Made by a program: the position numbers and the translations under genes. The notes beneath the pieces are model-generated. The model was not told the DNA's origin. It ran no database searches and saw only the letters and a list, made by a program, of their open reading frames with translations. Source: Chlorops oryzae (lineage: Eukaryota > Arthropoda > Insecta > Diptera > Chloropidae). From it: 64,000 nucleotides of DNA. Below are positions 1 to 13,299 of the stretch, one piece after another. Location: the NCBI GenBank assembly GCA_020466095.1, contig CM035808.1:5536822-5600821 (forward strand). The letters run 5' to 3'. Position 1 is the stretch's first letter, and every line of letters starts with the position of its first letter.

Positions 1-2615
1 TTTTTGCATTATTTTATAAGTAGATTGGATATTTGACAATATCGTGCTATAAGGATTTTATCAACTTCAAAATAGTTTAGAAGATATAGCATTCTTTGTC
101 GAGCAAGGTCTGCGCTAAAATGAGTAACTTTTGCGTTGCTTCTAACTTTAAATGCATTTATCTCGGAACCACTTCTTTTGAACTGGTGGTCATGGTTTTT
201 CCAGTTCAACTCGACCGATTTTAATGAAACAAAGTGGAATCGACGCAGAATTGTCAACACTTTCGGGTGACCTTCAATCATAATTTTAACAAATTTTTTA
301 CTATTTTTTTTTTTACACTGAACTACAAAAAATTACACCCAAAATCGATGATTCATTTTTCAATGGCCGCCATTTTGTCGAAAGAAAAATCACAAAATTG
401 TTTTCGAGCTTCACCCGAAAATGACATATATACTGATTATAAGGCCGTTTTTCTTTTTCATTTCGGACAATTTGGAGATGGAAAATCGATGCCACCAGCA
501 CTTACACCTTTTTTTTTCTTTGACTGCCGAAACTTTTGAACCGCCCTCACATAAAAAAGTATTTCTTAACTAATTTTCAATAATTTTTAACACAATAAAA
601 AAAAATTCAAAAACTTCTTTTCGTTTTCTGTGAGGAATTTTTTTAAATACGGTCCAAGAAACGAAACGCCCCCGCGATGGTCCATCAAACCAGAAAATTT
701 TTTCCTTACTTGAATTTTTTTTTATTTCATTAAAAAAAAAAATTTAAAAAATTTAAAAATCTTTATTTTTATATTTTGTCTAACTGGCGAAATTTCTCTT
801 CATGTTTTCTCAATTGTTTGAATGGCGTTAATGACACCAAAAAGTTCGGCAGGAATTTTGAAATCCCTTTCTGTGATGAAATTGAAATTCCATGGCGATG
901 TTGCATCATTTGCAAGCATTTCAGAAATGCTTATGATGGAGTTTTTTTTTTTTATTTTTTTTTATGGGGTCAAAACTTTATTTGAAAACTTCTAAATCAC
1001 TTACAATGCTCAGCATGAAGTTTTCCTAACAATTTCCATATTTCGCACGAGCTGAAAATTCTGCTTTTCTCTTCGCTTCCAGCTTGTTGTTTTTTTCTTC
1101 AAACTTTTTCCTAGCCGCATTGAATCACGACAAAAAGTTGAAACAACAAAAACGTGAATCACCCGCCGGCGCAAATGTTATAAGAAAAAACTAAATAAAT
1201 AAAAATAATCAAGAAATCTCAGCAGCGCATGCGCAACAACCTCAACCTTCAGATGTGCCACAAGTGCATGCAAAAAAGACACCTTTAGAAAATGAATACT
1301 TATAAAAAAAAAAAAAACCGATTTTTCTTGCTCAATTTATTTTCAATTTTCACTTTTCTTTGCGATAATCTCTTCGTCGGGGTGGGAAAAGAAAAAAGTC
1401 ATTCTCGGTCATGCCGTTATTCAGCAGCAGCCAACCAGCCATTTGCAAATTGCTCTTGCTAAATAGTTTCAGGTTTGCGTCTTGGTGGCGTCTTGAAATT
1501 TATCAGCAACAGGTGCGGCATGCCATTTCTTGCTGCCGGCAGCATCATCGTCTTTATGATCCATTGTCTTGTGCGTCTTCACGCATTATTTTATTCTTTG
1601 CATTGTTCGTCGGATTGATTAAGTGCGACAATTTAAATTATGGACCTTAAAAGTTTTAAGAAAAAAGCTTAGCCCGCGCTCTCTTGAATCGCGCGCCGTG
1701 GCATGGCAAAGGAAATGCTCAAGTTTATTGTCTTTTTTTTTTGGACAGAACTGTAACAAATTTGCCATCGTCTTTGAAGAAAATTATGATGTTATATATT
1801 TTATAAATAATTTAGTTGAAAATAGCATGCGAGAAGAAAGCTTTGAAGTCTTATAGAAGTGACCCATTGAACTTCTAGAAACGCAACAATCGACCTCATT
1901 GAAGTCATTTACGGGAAAATGCAACGCCTTTGATGAAAGGTGGAAAAAAACCTCATTCCATTTCAGGTGGATTTTTCGCTTTTTATTTTTTCGTTACGTA
2001 ATTCTTGCATGGTTAAATTGTCGATGTAATTGCCGTGCGTGCTTCCATCGTAAGCCAGCCATAGCAATTAATAAGTGAAATGCTTATTAAATTAGGCAAC
2101 AGTAGGAAATCATTTTCGCTTGTTTCGATTATGTCAACTGTCGTCGACGATTATGCCGCGCCGTTTGATCGCAAGTTTTGCGAGTGTTTATTTTATTTTT
2201 TTAATGGATTTTATAAGTTATGCGCTGAATTCAAATTTTGTCTATTTAAATTAAAAAAAAAAAAAAACTAAGAAATCAGGTCTTAAGTTCACCACACGGC
2301 ACAGCATTTCGCGGTTTGTTTGTTTCGGAGACAAATCGCGAATTAATTTCGTATTCGGAAGAGGCGATTAAGAGGCAAGACATTAATAAAAATTCAACAA
2401 CAGTAAAAAAATCTAGACAATCAAGCTTCTGTTTTGAATACAACAAACCTCCAGTTTTACATATACATATATATATACATATATGTATGATATCTTAAGC
2501 TTCATATAACGGAAAAAAATGTTCCTTATAAATATTTGCACAAAATATTTTATTATAATTTTTCAATTCCTATTGTTTGAGATAACACAAAAAGAAAAAA
2601 CAAATATATAAAAAA
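1..2615. other. No gene recognised; A/T-rich DNA
   Basis: Short ORFs on both strands lack motifs and are broken by homopolymer runs. A TA/CATA-rich stretch lies at 2459-2490. Confidence 0.6.
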
Positions 2616-2617
2616 TA

Positions 2618-3550
2618 CAGTACACTCGGATAACGTCAACTAATTAAAACCGCGAGTGTTGACTTTCAATTGTGACGTTTATGATTGTTCTCATTTTGAT
2701 CAAAACATAGTCGGGACTATAGTTTTACACGATTTTTTAGTATAAACTAAAACAAACCATTAATATGATTCAAAGAAATGTTTATGTATTTGTAAAAATT
2801 GAAAAAATATTTTATATGAGTTTTTTAGAGCTCATAAATGCGTATAAAAGCGCAACATCAAAAATTTCGAAACATAACTGAACAAAGAGAGCAAAAACTA
2901 CATTGTACGCACAAAGGAAGAATCCCGAAATTCTGAGAATTCGTATTCTACAGGGTGTCCCGTTGGGAAGTACATTCCTTATAAGGGGTGGTAGGGGGTC
3001 CATGATGAACAAAAAATCGTATGTGATGGTGGGGTACCAAATGCACGCCTGAGGAGTTACGGGGCTTTAAAGATTTTTGACACTAAGTCCTGAAAATAAA
3101 TTCTCCCACGCCAATGGTTAAATTTAGAAAAAAAATTTAATGCATTTGAAAGCCAATTGTATGTGCTTTAAGGCAAAATTAAATTAATGGTAAAAATTTG
3201 ACCCATTGAAGAAAAATAAACGGTCAAAGTGAAAAATTCTGAAAAAACATTCAATTTTTTTTTACTTAGGAAGCCATTTTAGTATGAAATGTGTCCAATT
3301 AACACCCAAATTTTTTATTTTTTCAAAATGCTGATCGATATACCTTTAATTTGGTACCTCATATTCAACGGACACCTGTATACGTAATTCCAGCTAAAAT
3401 TTTCTAAAACGCAGAGTTGTACCTTTTAAAGCTTTTATGGTTTTGTTGACGTTTTAGAATGTCAATGTAAATAAAAAGGTGTTGACGGAGTGTTAGTTTG
3501 ACGGTGTTACGGGTTTACGGAATAGGGTTGACGTTATCCCGAGTGTACTG
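2618..3550. mobile_element. Pogo/Tigger-like MITE with TA target duplication
   Basis: Terminal inverted repeats begin CAGTACACTCGG at 2618 and end in the complement at 3550. They match over about 23 bases with one extra C on the right. TA flanks both ends (2616-2617, 3551-3552). The element is non-coding and contains a second nested element. The CAGT start and TA duplication suggest a pogo-type relative; the assignment is inferred. Confidence 0.8.
2951..3378. mobile_element. Nested short TIR element, copy 1
   Basis: It starts CAGGGTGTCC and ends GGACACCTG, each flanked by TA, and sits inside the 2618-3550 element. It shares long stretches with 55878-56300, such as GCCAATTGTATGTGCTTT and ACGGTCAAAGTGAAAAATTC. 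No coding capacity was seen. Confidence 0.75.
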
Positions 3551-3552
3551 TA

Positions 3553-6440
3553 CTGCACCTATTTCTCTTTGGTATGACATTGAAATATTAAAGGGTCTGG
3601 CGGGTTGCGGCATCATGAAAATTTTGTTGATTTTTCGATAGGTCCATTTAAAAACACTGTGGAGACTACTTTTTAGATTTTTATTTCGAACGGTCCTTGA
3701 AATATCCTTGAAAATCCATTTTTAATAAGCCTTTTTTCAAAATTTTATATCTCAAAAACTAATTAAGATAAGAAGATGACACAAACGTTGGCCGATTGTA
3801 ATATAACAGGAAATCCAAAAAAAAATTTTTTAATTTTTACACTGGGAAAATTTTTTTAAATTTTTACACTGGGAAAAATTTTTTAAATTTTCACACTGGG
3901 AAAAATTTTTCTACAAAACTAAAAAGATAATTTAAACAATTTTTTTCAGTGTATTCTCAATTTGTCACCTTTCTACAAATTTTTTTCAAAATACCTCTAA
4001 GTATTTGCTTTCATTAAAAAAAAAAGTTTCATTCAAATTAAATGAAGCAACAGTGAGATATTCAAAAAATTTACATATTAAGATAAAAAGAAAGAACAAA
4101 CGGTGACTTATTGTTAATAAAATAAGGTATTCTTTTAAAACATTAAAAAGGTTTTACAAAAACTGAAATACACTGAAAAAATAGTTAAAATTTTGTTTTC
4201 TTTTTTGTGCAAAAATTTTTCTCTGTGTAAAATTTAAAAATAAATTTTCTATATTCCTTGTTTAACTTTTTTTTTACTTTTAACACGCCCTTAGAAAAAA
4301 GACTTGAGCTTATGTAAAGATAGAAGGACGTCATTCAGTTTAGGGTGCATTTAAAAACGAAAAAGAAAAAACCTTTTTCCATAAAAAAAAACATTTTTTT
4401 TTTGGATGATTCGATTCTGAAATGAGGAATGAACGCAGACTCACGGCTTATAAGATTCTTCACCGTGACCTTGGCGAACAGTTTGACAACTGGCATTGAC
4501 CATTGGGGATGTTAAAGCTTTTTCCTAAATTGAGCTTTTGTTTTTGCTTCGCAGAGGTTGTTGTATAGACTAAATTGAAGACAACGAGCTTTTGAAAGCT
4601 TTTTACGATATTAAAGTACGTGGTCGTTCAAAAAGATGTTGCTATTGTCAAGACATTTTGTTGTGTGTAAGTTGAATAACTCCCTAATATTTTTCTAACC
4701 ATCAGCAGAGGTTGATAAAAGGCCTAGAAAATGTTTTTAATTGCATTGAAATTTTATTTGGAAAGATTTACCTATAATTTTCGCTGTTGTAAGTGACATG
4801 CCGAAATACGCAGCTAATGAAATTTTCAGTAATAGATCTGAACCTCGAGACATTTCGTATGTTTGTAACCAGACCAACTGTTAGAAAATTTCTCTGCACA
4901 CAGTTTTCTTACCGAAAGAGCTGAGCTGCCCTGTTAGAATCAGTTTAACTTCATCTGGTGATTTTTATGAACAGGCAAAAGACATTGCAATGCAATTTGA
5001 TGTCATTTTATGGCCACTGAATGTTGCGAACTCAAGTCTGGAAAAATAATCGCTCCTAAAAATGTTTCTTACATCCACAATTTATAAGAAAATCGAACGG
5101 AAGTCGGCCTAAGAGTTTCTTTTCAATGCTCAAAAATATCCTGTTTTAAAAGCCTTTTTTTATATACAAAATCATCTACTTTAAAATTAATGTTAATATA
5201 ATTGATGGACCATGACATTATCAATTTCGCCTGATTTAATCATTTCAACATATTCCATATCTTGATAAAGCTTTAATCACGGAATAATCCCGGAATAATT
5301 GTTCACAAATGCGAATAATCAGAGCCGAACTGATTCTTTTTATAGCTTGTGTTTATTGCGAAACGCAAGCCTCCAACCTGAATTGGTTGTACAATTCTTT
5401 ACACTCATTGGTTTCAGATTGTTAAGGATTCATTGGAATTGGTTATCAAGTTTTTATGTTCTCTTTCTTTGACGCTTCATTGAATTGCATTTTCAATGGA
5501 TTTTTTTTATTTTTTATATTTTATTTTATTTATATATATTTATTTTTTTAAGTCTTTTGAAAAAACGCCGTGAAAAATTTATTACGCCACAACACCTAAA
5601 TAAATATGAATGAGTTTTCCATGAATTAAAGCGAAAATTTTTCTGAGGAACTCCCATATTTTATGCGTACTTTTTATCTCACTTAGTTCGCTTTTCCACG
5701 AAGCGTAACAAAAACAGATTGGAAGACTGATAAGTCAGTTTTTATTTTCATTTTTCCCGTTGAAAAGGCAAATTGTATATTCCGCTTGGCGGCGCTAAGA
5801 AAACATATCGCAATTCAGCAGTAGTAGTAAACCATCAAAGTATGTACGTTGGCTCGTCCTTTGGGAAAAGTTTGATTAAATAATCAATCAAATTGCTTTG
5901 GGACTTTAATGGTGGCGTTGAAAAAATATTGGAGAGACTTTTATGTTTTTAATTTGTATGAACAAATGTGAAGAAAAAACAAAACTCGGTTGACAGGTTT
6001 TTTATTGATTGTGTCTGGCATCATCAGTCGATGCGAAGACAATCAAAACATATTAAGCGAATGAAATATAAACCATGAAACATATGACGAAAAAACGAGA
6101 AACTTTCATGACCTAAATATGAAATGAAACATGGGTAAGGAAAAACTTAAATAATGCATTAATCCTTCAGAAAAATGAGGACAAATGTGTGTGGATAATT
6201 AAGCATAAAAACACCGCTCCTAAGCCAGTGGCAGCTGTTGAATAGAGTTAAAAGGTTTGTGAACTTCTTTATTTAGATAAATTTTATTGTAGACGAAATC
6301 CAGTTAACCCTTTCGTGACCACAATTTGTCTTTAACTTTATAAAGTGGCATTTTTTAAAGATTATTGTGAACGAATGGAATGCGGATCTGAACAGGGTAA
6401 GATCAGAGTTCGAGATTGATTCAGTTAATGCGGATATTCG
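3553..6440. other. No gene recognised; one small tandem repeat
   Basis: At 3836-3910 a unit of about 25-27 bases around ACACTGGGAAAA is repeated three times. The rest is A/T-rich with no supported ORF. Confidence 0.55.
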
Positions 6441-6449
6441 CATAAGGAT

Positions 6450-7280
6450 AATTAAGGCTGCTTTATTATACCCGAAAAACTCTGTGTCGGGGGTATATTG
6501 CGTTTGTGCGGTTGTGTGTAACACTCAAAACTAATCGAGATAGACCATGAAGTATAAAGAAATGATCAGCGTCACCAGGAGATTCGATTTAGACATGTCC
6601 GTCCGTCTGTCTGTCTGTCCGTCTGTTTGTATACAGTTATCTTATCGAAGGAGTTGAGCTATCTTGACAAAATTTGGTATGCGTACTCACAGGTACATGA
6701 GTAAGAACAACTTCGAGAATGGACCCGATCGGACCATTTTTAGGGATACCTCCAGTACTAGGGTCTGTTACGAAAATCACAAAAACTGCTCTAAAACCGG
6801 AGTTTTTCAAGATATTTTGATGAAATTGGTATTCGAACATGTTTAAAGGCAAGTTATGTGATTTCCAAAAATTGGAAAAGTGAGCGTGGCACAAGGGTGT
6901 TTTTCGAAATTTGTCTACCTCGGTCCATTACAAAGGGTACCTCCAGTACCTACTAGGGTCTGTCACAAAAATCTCAAAACTGCCCTAAAATCGGATTTTT
7001 TGGAATTATTCCACTGAAACTTAGAATTTGAGCGTATATTTAAGCCTCCGATTATAATTCAAAAAAATTGGAAAAGTGGGCGTGGCAAAGGGGCAATTAT
7101 AATAAATAAACTGAACAAAAGTCGATATAGGGGACCCCTTATGGCCTTAAGAACCTCTAGAAAGGACTTTCTTAATAATCCTGATTTTTGGGCACGGTTT
7201 AAAAATTATTTAAATATGTGTGTCTGCGTAGGGTATTTTATTGTCAGGCTTGCCTGCCTATATTATCCTTACTTGTTTTT
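6450..7280 (-). mobile_element. GGGCGTGGC-rich dispersed element, inverted copy
   Basis: Its ends and internal blocks match the 9.34-10.25 kb element in the opposite orientation. Shared blocks include the CTTACTTGTTT end, the GACATGTC block next to a run of CCGTCCGTCTGTC, and GTGGGCGTGGC. The other end has TATACCC..GGGTATA, a small hairpin. No protein domain is visible. The class is uncertain. Confidence 0.65.
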
Positions 7281-7284
7281 AAAT

Positions 7285-9335
7285 TAATATCTATAATTCT
7301 CTTTGCTTTCGTTTTCGCTTCAGTATAATAAGCGAGGAATAAGGAAATGAGGTAAGTTGAAAAATATATATTTAAATATTTTTGTTTACTCCTAAAAGTA
7401 TGTTATAAATTTAAAGGCATGAATATATGCTTAAGTCACATCCTAAGAGTATGCAAGAAAACATATCGTAGGAAATTTTTATTTTTTGCTCTTTTAAGCG
7501 CGTATAGCTCCCTAACGCTCCAATTTTATCATAATAGCGTTTTGGGAAGAAATACTTGGCGTATCGTAGACTACATTTTGATACCAGTTAAAGAATACCC
7601 AACTTCAACTCAAACATAGATATGGGCTAAAAAGTGGCCAAAAAAACTTTTAAAAAAATATTTGCATAAAGGCTTGCCGATAACTCAAAAAACTAATGAT
7701 GCAGTTCGATTCCGATTCCGATTTTGTGCCCGAAACAGGGGGAAACCGATGCCACCGGTCTTGTCTTTTAAATTAAAAAAAAAAAAAAAACTATCACAGT
7801 GTAATTATTAAGGTTTCCTGGATAATTTCCTTCCAAACCAATGTGAAAAAATACCCCCACTCCGGCCTCGAAACTCACATCGAAAAATTATATCAACTCT
7901 GTTTTAACGACTCTTTTCATAACCTTCATTTATCCCTCAATCTACCAAAACCAACAAATAAACATTTGAAACAAACAATAATTAAAATTGTTATCCCATA
8001 AATCATAAGAGAGCTTTCATCGGCAACTTCGAACGCTCAAGGGTTAAATATTTTCTGAATTAATGTTTTTGCATGTAGTTCTTCGTATTCATATAATTGT
8101 ATTTAAACGAAACAAAAACTAAATAAACAGAAAGACAAAACGAACTGAGTTCACAGTACAAAAGTTTATTTAAACTTTCGAATTCAATAGAAGAATAAAG
8201 TTGCCTCCACACTCTCATTCCTCTCGTGTATCGGAACATTCAATTGTAGATATTTACATGTGCCCTCAACGCTTTCATATTGTATTAAGTTACTCTGTTC
8301 GGGAATTGAAAGCATTAAAATTGAATTTCTTTACAATTTTACTATTTTACTTTGAATTAGCTTAAAAATACATTTCGACAAATTCCACAGGACCTCTTGC
8401 GTAGAGCACATGTGCACACACACACACACACACACTCACACATCCCATTCGTGCAGCTGCTAATTATTTTCTAACAATGCAACTATCATCGAATGTGGCA
8501 AGAGAGAGCATTTGTTGGGTAACACGATGAGACAGCAATAGCAACATAGTACAAGTACAAACAAGACAATGAAAACAAAAGCCGCAAACAAAAACAAAAA
8601 AGCTCGCTTAAATTACTGAAAGCACAAAACTAACCCAGCAACTAAATGGTGTGTGTCGTGTGTAGATATTTATTTTTTGGGAAAACTAAATATTTTCTGT
8701 TCTTTGTTTTTTTTGGAAAAACAACAATTCTATGGAATAGCACTGAGCCACTGGATGTTACGCGTGGCATAGTCAAAGTCTCGTGGGTGGAATGTGGATA
8801 CCACAAATCTAAAGCATTTCCGCGAATTTGTGTGAAGCTTGGAAATCATAGCACGCGAAAGTGGCTAGACTCAACGTGCTCAACGTGAAGGGGTTAACCA
8901 AAAGTATTTTTATTTTTTTATATTTTTTTTTTTTGGTTTCAGTTTGAAGGTGGTTGGCTTATGGGTTATTCATTTTGTATCAACTTCAATTGAATGGCTC
9001 TTAAAACAATTCCATTAGAATGGGGTGGCGGGGAGAAAAGTTGGAGAAAACTATTGGTTTTCAACTCTTATCGCTCGAAAGTTGAAAAACACACAATAAC
9101 AAAAAACAAAAAAATAAAAAATTTCACAGGTGAAGGAAAGTTCAATTTGGAGCAAAATGGAAAGTTAATTGAATCTGACACTGAAGAATATAAAGTTAAG
9201 TGTAAAATTCAACGTACATTGAAACCGAATGGAACGAAATGGAATGAAAAGGAATCAAGAACATTAGCAGAAATTCGTTCTGCTTTTGCTTTCAAATAAA
9301 TTGAAAAAATAAAAGAAAAATAAAAATAAAAATAA
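7285..9335. other. No gene recognised; (CA)n microsatellite
   Basis: A CA repeat lies at about 8411-8441. ORFs at 8646-8888 and 8994-9299 have no recognisable motif. Confidence 0.55.
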
Positions 9336-9337
9336 AC

Positions 9338-10250
9338 AAGTAAGAAAGCTAAAGTCGGTCAAGCCCGACTTTGAAATACCCAGCGTCCCGACATTATGAG
9401 CGCACTATGTTTTGCTTCTCTATTTGTGGGCGTGGCAGTGGGAGGGCAACATAGATTATTTCCCTACACCTTTCATTCGCCTTGGTGAACCTATGTTGCG
9501 AATTTGAAGCTTCTACGCCTTTTACTTCGGAAGTTACGAAAAATCTTTATTTGTGGGCGTGGCAGTGGGCGGGCCACAAAAAAATTTTTCCTGCACCTTT
9601 CATTCGCCTTGGTGAACCTATGTTGCGAATTCGAAGCTTCTACGCCTTTTACTTCGGAAGTTATGAAAATTCTTTATTTGTGGGCGTGGCAGTGGGCGGG
9701 CTACATAAATTTTTGTTCCTACACCTTTCATTTGCCTTGGTCAACCTATGCTGCGAATTTGAAGCTTCTACGCCGTTTACTTCGGAAGTAACGATAAGAC
9801 CTTATTTTTTGGCTTATTTGTGGGCGTGGCTCGAGGAGGGCGGTGTCCATTTTTTGCCAAAAAATGTCCCTTTTCGTAGTTTACCAGCACACCAAATATC
9901 AATGGAATGTGTTGAATGGTTCGCAAGTTACAAGCATTTTATTGAAAACACAATAAATTCATTTGGGGGCGTGGCAATGGGCGGATGTCTTCCATTTTTA
10001 CTTAGGATCATACTCGGATCCCGATATACCTTTGTGCCAAATTTCGATTTGATTGGTCCAGCCGTTTCGGAGGAGATCCGACCACGGACGGACGGACAGA
10101 CGGACGGACGGACGGACGGACATGTCTAAATCGATTCAGTTTTTGATCCTGATCATTTCTATATATATTTTTCTATATCTCCGGAGCTTAATTCTCCCTG
10201 TTACAAGATTTGCACAAAACTAATATACCCCGCTTACGCTGGGTATAAAA
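9338..10250 (+). mobile_element. GGGCGTGGC-rich dispersed element with internal tandem repeats
   Basis: It begins AAACAAGTAAGAAAG and ends in a hairpin formed by ATACCCCGC and GCTGGGTAT. ATACCCAGCG at 9376-9385 is inverted at 10237-10246. Inside, a 127-bp unit repeats from 9424, 9551 and 9678, with a fourth diverged copy from 9818. Near the 3' end is a (GGAC)n-like run at 10086-10121. The 215-codon ORF across it is spurious, because the 127-bp period shifts the frame at each unit. Confidence 0.7.
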
Positions 10251-10649
10251 ACGAAAACGAGAACGTACATTGTCTTGGGTAATTGATAGATTGGTTCGAA
10301 AGCGTAGCAATTTCCTCGAACTACACTGGGATATGGCACAACGAAATCAATTTCAATAAAACTTATCAGTATGTGGTACCGGTAAAAAATACTCGAAGGA
10401 ATTGAATTGAATGATAGTTTGACAACATCAACAGCGAAAGAAATCCTGTCATTCAATGACATGTATGTATGCCGCCGCGTCTGTCATTTTGAGCTGGTGG
10501 AATTTTTTCGTGCGATCGAACTTGAAATCTCATAAATTTGATCCTCGTTTTGAGATTCCAAGAACTTTTTAATAGAAATCAACCTGGGGAAAATTCGTAA
10601 GAGTCCTAAGATAGCTATAATTATGCCTCGGAATTCGAATATGTAAAAA

Positions 10650-10965
10650 ATGAATAAAAAATTCAAAATATTCAAAAAAATTCAAACAAAAATGAAAAAA
10701 ATTCAAAAAAATTTAAAATTTCAAAAAATTTCAACAAATTCAACAAATTCAAAAAATTCACAAAATTCAAAAAATTCAAAAAAATCAGTCAAAAATTCCA
10801 AATCAGTTCGATTTAGTATGCCTATTAAAATTTTGAATTGTCAAATGAACAAAAAAAGCCTACTTCAGTGAATAAAATAGTCAAAAATCACAGTTAAATG
10901 CAAAAAAAATTCAAAATATTCAATAAATTCAAAAAATTCAAAATATTCAAAATCCGAGCTCTAAA
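10650..10965. repeat. TTCAAAAA-rich low-complexity DNA and dispersed repeat
   Basis: Imperfect 9-10 base units of ATTCAAAAA fill 10650-10795. The segment 10848-10965 (CTACTTCAGTGA to AAAATCCGAGCT) resembles 27985-28080, so a dispersed repeat lies at the right end. Confidence 0.6.
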
Positions 10966-10969
10966 AGCT

Positions 10970-13065
10970 ATAAATGACTCTTAATTCGAAGTCGGAGTCC
11001 TTATAGTGAGATCTTCAAAAAGAGCCATTAAGAACGTGTGTCCTTTCGTGCGTAGGTCGTCTATTATGAGTCATTTTTCACACTTGAAGCGGACTCATTT
11101 TGAAGTCATATTTCTAAGCTTAAATTCTTTAAAAATTTTGGACTCATTAATATACGTAAATGATCACTTCAATGATTTGAATTATGATCTCTGGGTATGA
11201 ATTCTGGGTAGTTTATAGAAACTACGATTCAAAGTATTCGACTCCGAGCTCCTTCGAAATGGATTGAACGAATATTATAAAGTTTTTGGTACATACTTGG
11301 AGCTCTGAGAATAGATCGTAGGCTCTCTATAAGTACACCGAGGTAATAAGGTTGACTACTTTCAGAAATGTTTGATTAGAGTAGGTACCCGACGTATGAG
11401 TAACGTCATTTCACGAACCCGAACATTGCGTATACGTCCGATTTTAAGAATTTATGGCCTGTTATACATACATACATAGGACAGCTGTTATACATATATA
11501 TACCTATATATATTTACATAAACATAGTAAAACTAATGGGAAAAAGCATTTTATTTTTTATGGGTATTTGAAAATGAAGGCAGAGATCAAAATCAGAATT
11601 AAAAATTTTTCAATTGATTCACTTGGATTGCTGCAAATTTTCAGCCATTGAACCTTTCATTGTTGACATATTTATTCTTTCTGAGACGGTTCGAATGATC
11701 AAGTAAAAGAACAGAGCTGTACTTACCCCAAGTGTCCGCATAAATGAGTTTTCACCATTTCACTATCAGGTTTGAAGGACTTACCAAAGAACATTCGAAT
11801 CTCAATTGCACATAGACGTGAATGTTTCTTTGGAAGATATTATGAAGCGTTGTCCAGATAAGAGTTTTCTTTTTAGAGTATCACACAGAGGCACATAAAC
11901 AGCACAAAAATTGTTGTGAATTTGCTTTTTTTTAATAGCACTATGGCTCTGGAGACTGAAACAGAAAACTTTTACCAAACAAAGTAGGCATAAGCATGGT
12001 CAAAATAGTTACCTCTGATGTAAATGAATCTGTCTCGAGCCGTTGAATCAGTGCCATGTCTTTTTATACTAAATAGTCCACCCATGCTAAGATTTTCGAC
12101 AAAATTTCTTTAAATGTATGTCACATCCGCAGGTGGGATCAAACTATTATTCCAACATACGAAATTGTGAACACATCGTCCGAATTAGCAAAAAATTGCT
12201 GACCTTTGTGACAATCGAATAATTAATTTTTTTGCCGGACCAAGGCCAAAAACGTCAACTGAAAAGGGGAAAAAATCAATTAAAATTTGATAAATATTCG
12301 ATGAAAAGGGTTTTGTTCATTTCATTCCTTCTTGAAATCCAAAAAATTTAATTGCATCCATCAACTCAATGCTTCTCAGATCGAGAATTCTTGGTAGCCT
12401 TCGATAATTTCCGCTGACTTTTAGCATTTACGATTTTGAGAAAATTAATACTTCATTGAGAAATTAATTGCTTCGATATCATTGCTTCTGGCATTCGGAG
12501 AGCTTTTCATTATTTTCCAGGAAATTTTCCGTTTGTCATAAAGCTGTTCGTGTAATTAATCAAAATTTACTTGAATTAATTGAGGTGAAAGGAACAATTT
12601 TTTTTTTGGGTATTATTGGGGATTGAAATTTCGATGGCGTTGGCGGGGATTATTTGCCAAACTCTGCCGGATTTGAGGAGCTCCAAATAGGCAGAGGGAT
12701 TTTCTATGATGCAATTTTTTGTTATCCAGCTTAAGAGGAGCGACAAAAAGAACTCTTTCTGTCTCTTCGTCTGTGTGTAGGTGTCCCATCTGAGAATCGA
12801 AATTTCCGGTTGGTAGGAAAAAGAACCCACGAATTAGTTAAAAATATAACTATTTTTGAATGAATATGGACACTCCGTTCCCAGTATTTTTTTTTTGCGT
12901 ACCTTCGCGACCGCATTTTTATTGTTATCCTTATGAGAACTAAAACTCAAAGAATCCCATCTTCTCCATCACATCATAAAGCTATCAAAATACTATCAAA
13001 TAACCAAAAAAACTAGAAGGAAAATTATAGAAAATATGGTCGCGAACGTACGAAAAAAATACTGG
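10970..13065. other. No gene recognised; short dispersed repeat
   Basis: The segment around 11378-11440 (ACCCGACGTAT then GCGTATACGTCC) resembles 23758-23832. No supported coding sequence was seen. Confidence 0.5.
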
Positions 13066-13071
13066 GCCAAT

Positions 13072-13293
13072 CAGGGTGTCACAGAATCCGATAACTGTCG
13101 GAATCGGAATTAAAACCGATCAAAATTTCATACAGAATTTAAAAATTTTGACGTTTTTGGTTTTGAATCGGAACCATTATCGGTTCTTAGTTGCACAGAA
13201 CTCCATATTATCCGGTTGTCTATCAGATATATATGAAAATTCAGTCGACTAAAATTCCAATTCCGACAGCTATCGGATTCTATGACAACCCTG
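13072..13293. mobile_element. Short TIR element (CAGGGT ends)
   Basis: The left end runs CAGGGTGTCACAGAATCC. The right end is its diverged complement, ending GGATTCTATGACAACCCTG. The inverted ends match over about 38 bases. The CAGGG terminus suggests a hAT-like MITE, but I see no 8-bp target duplication. Confidence 0.6.
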
Positions 13294-13299
13294 GATATG

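Noticed and set aside
9482..10129. 215-codon ORF across the 9.3-kb element
   Set aside because: The 127-bp repeats force a different frame in each unit, so the peptide repeats do not align as a protein.
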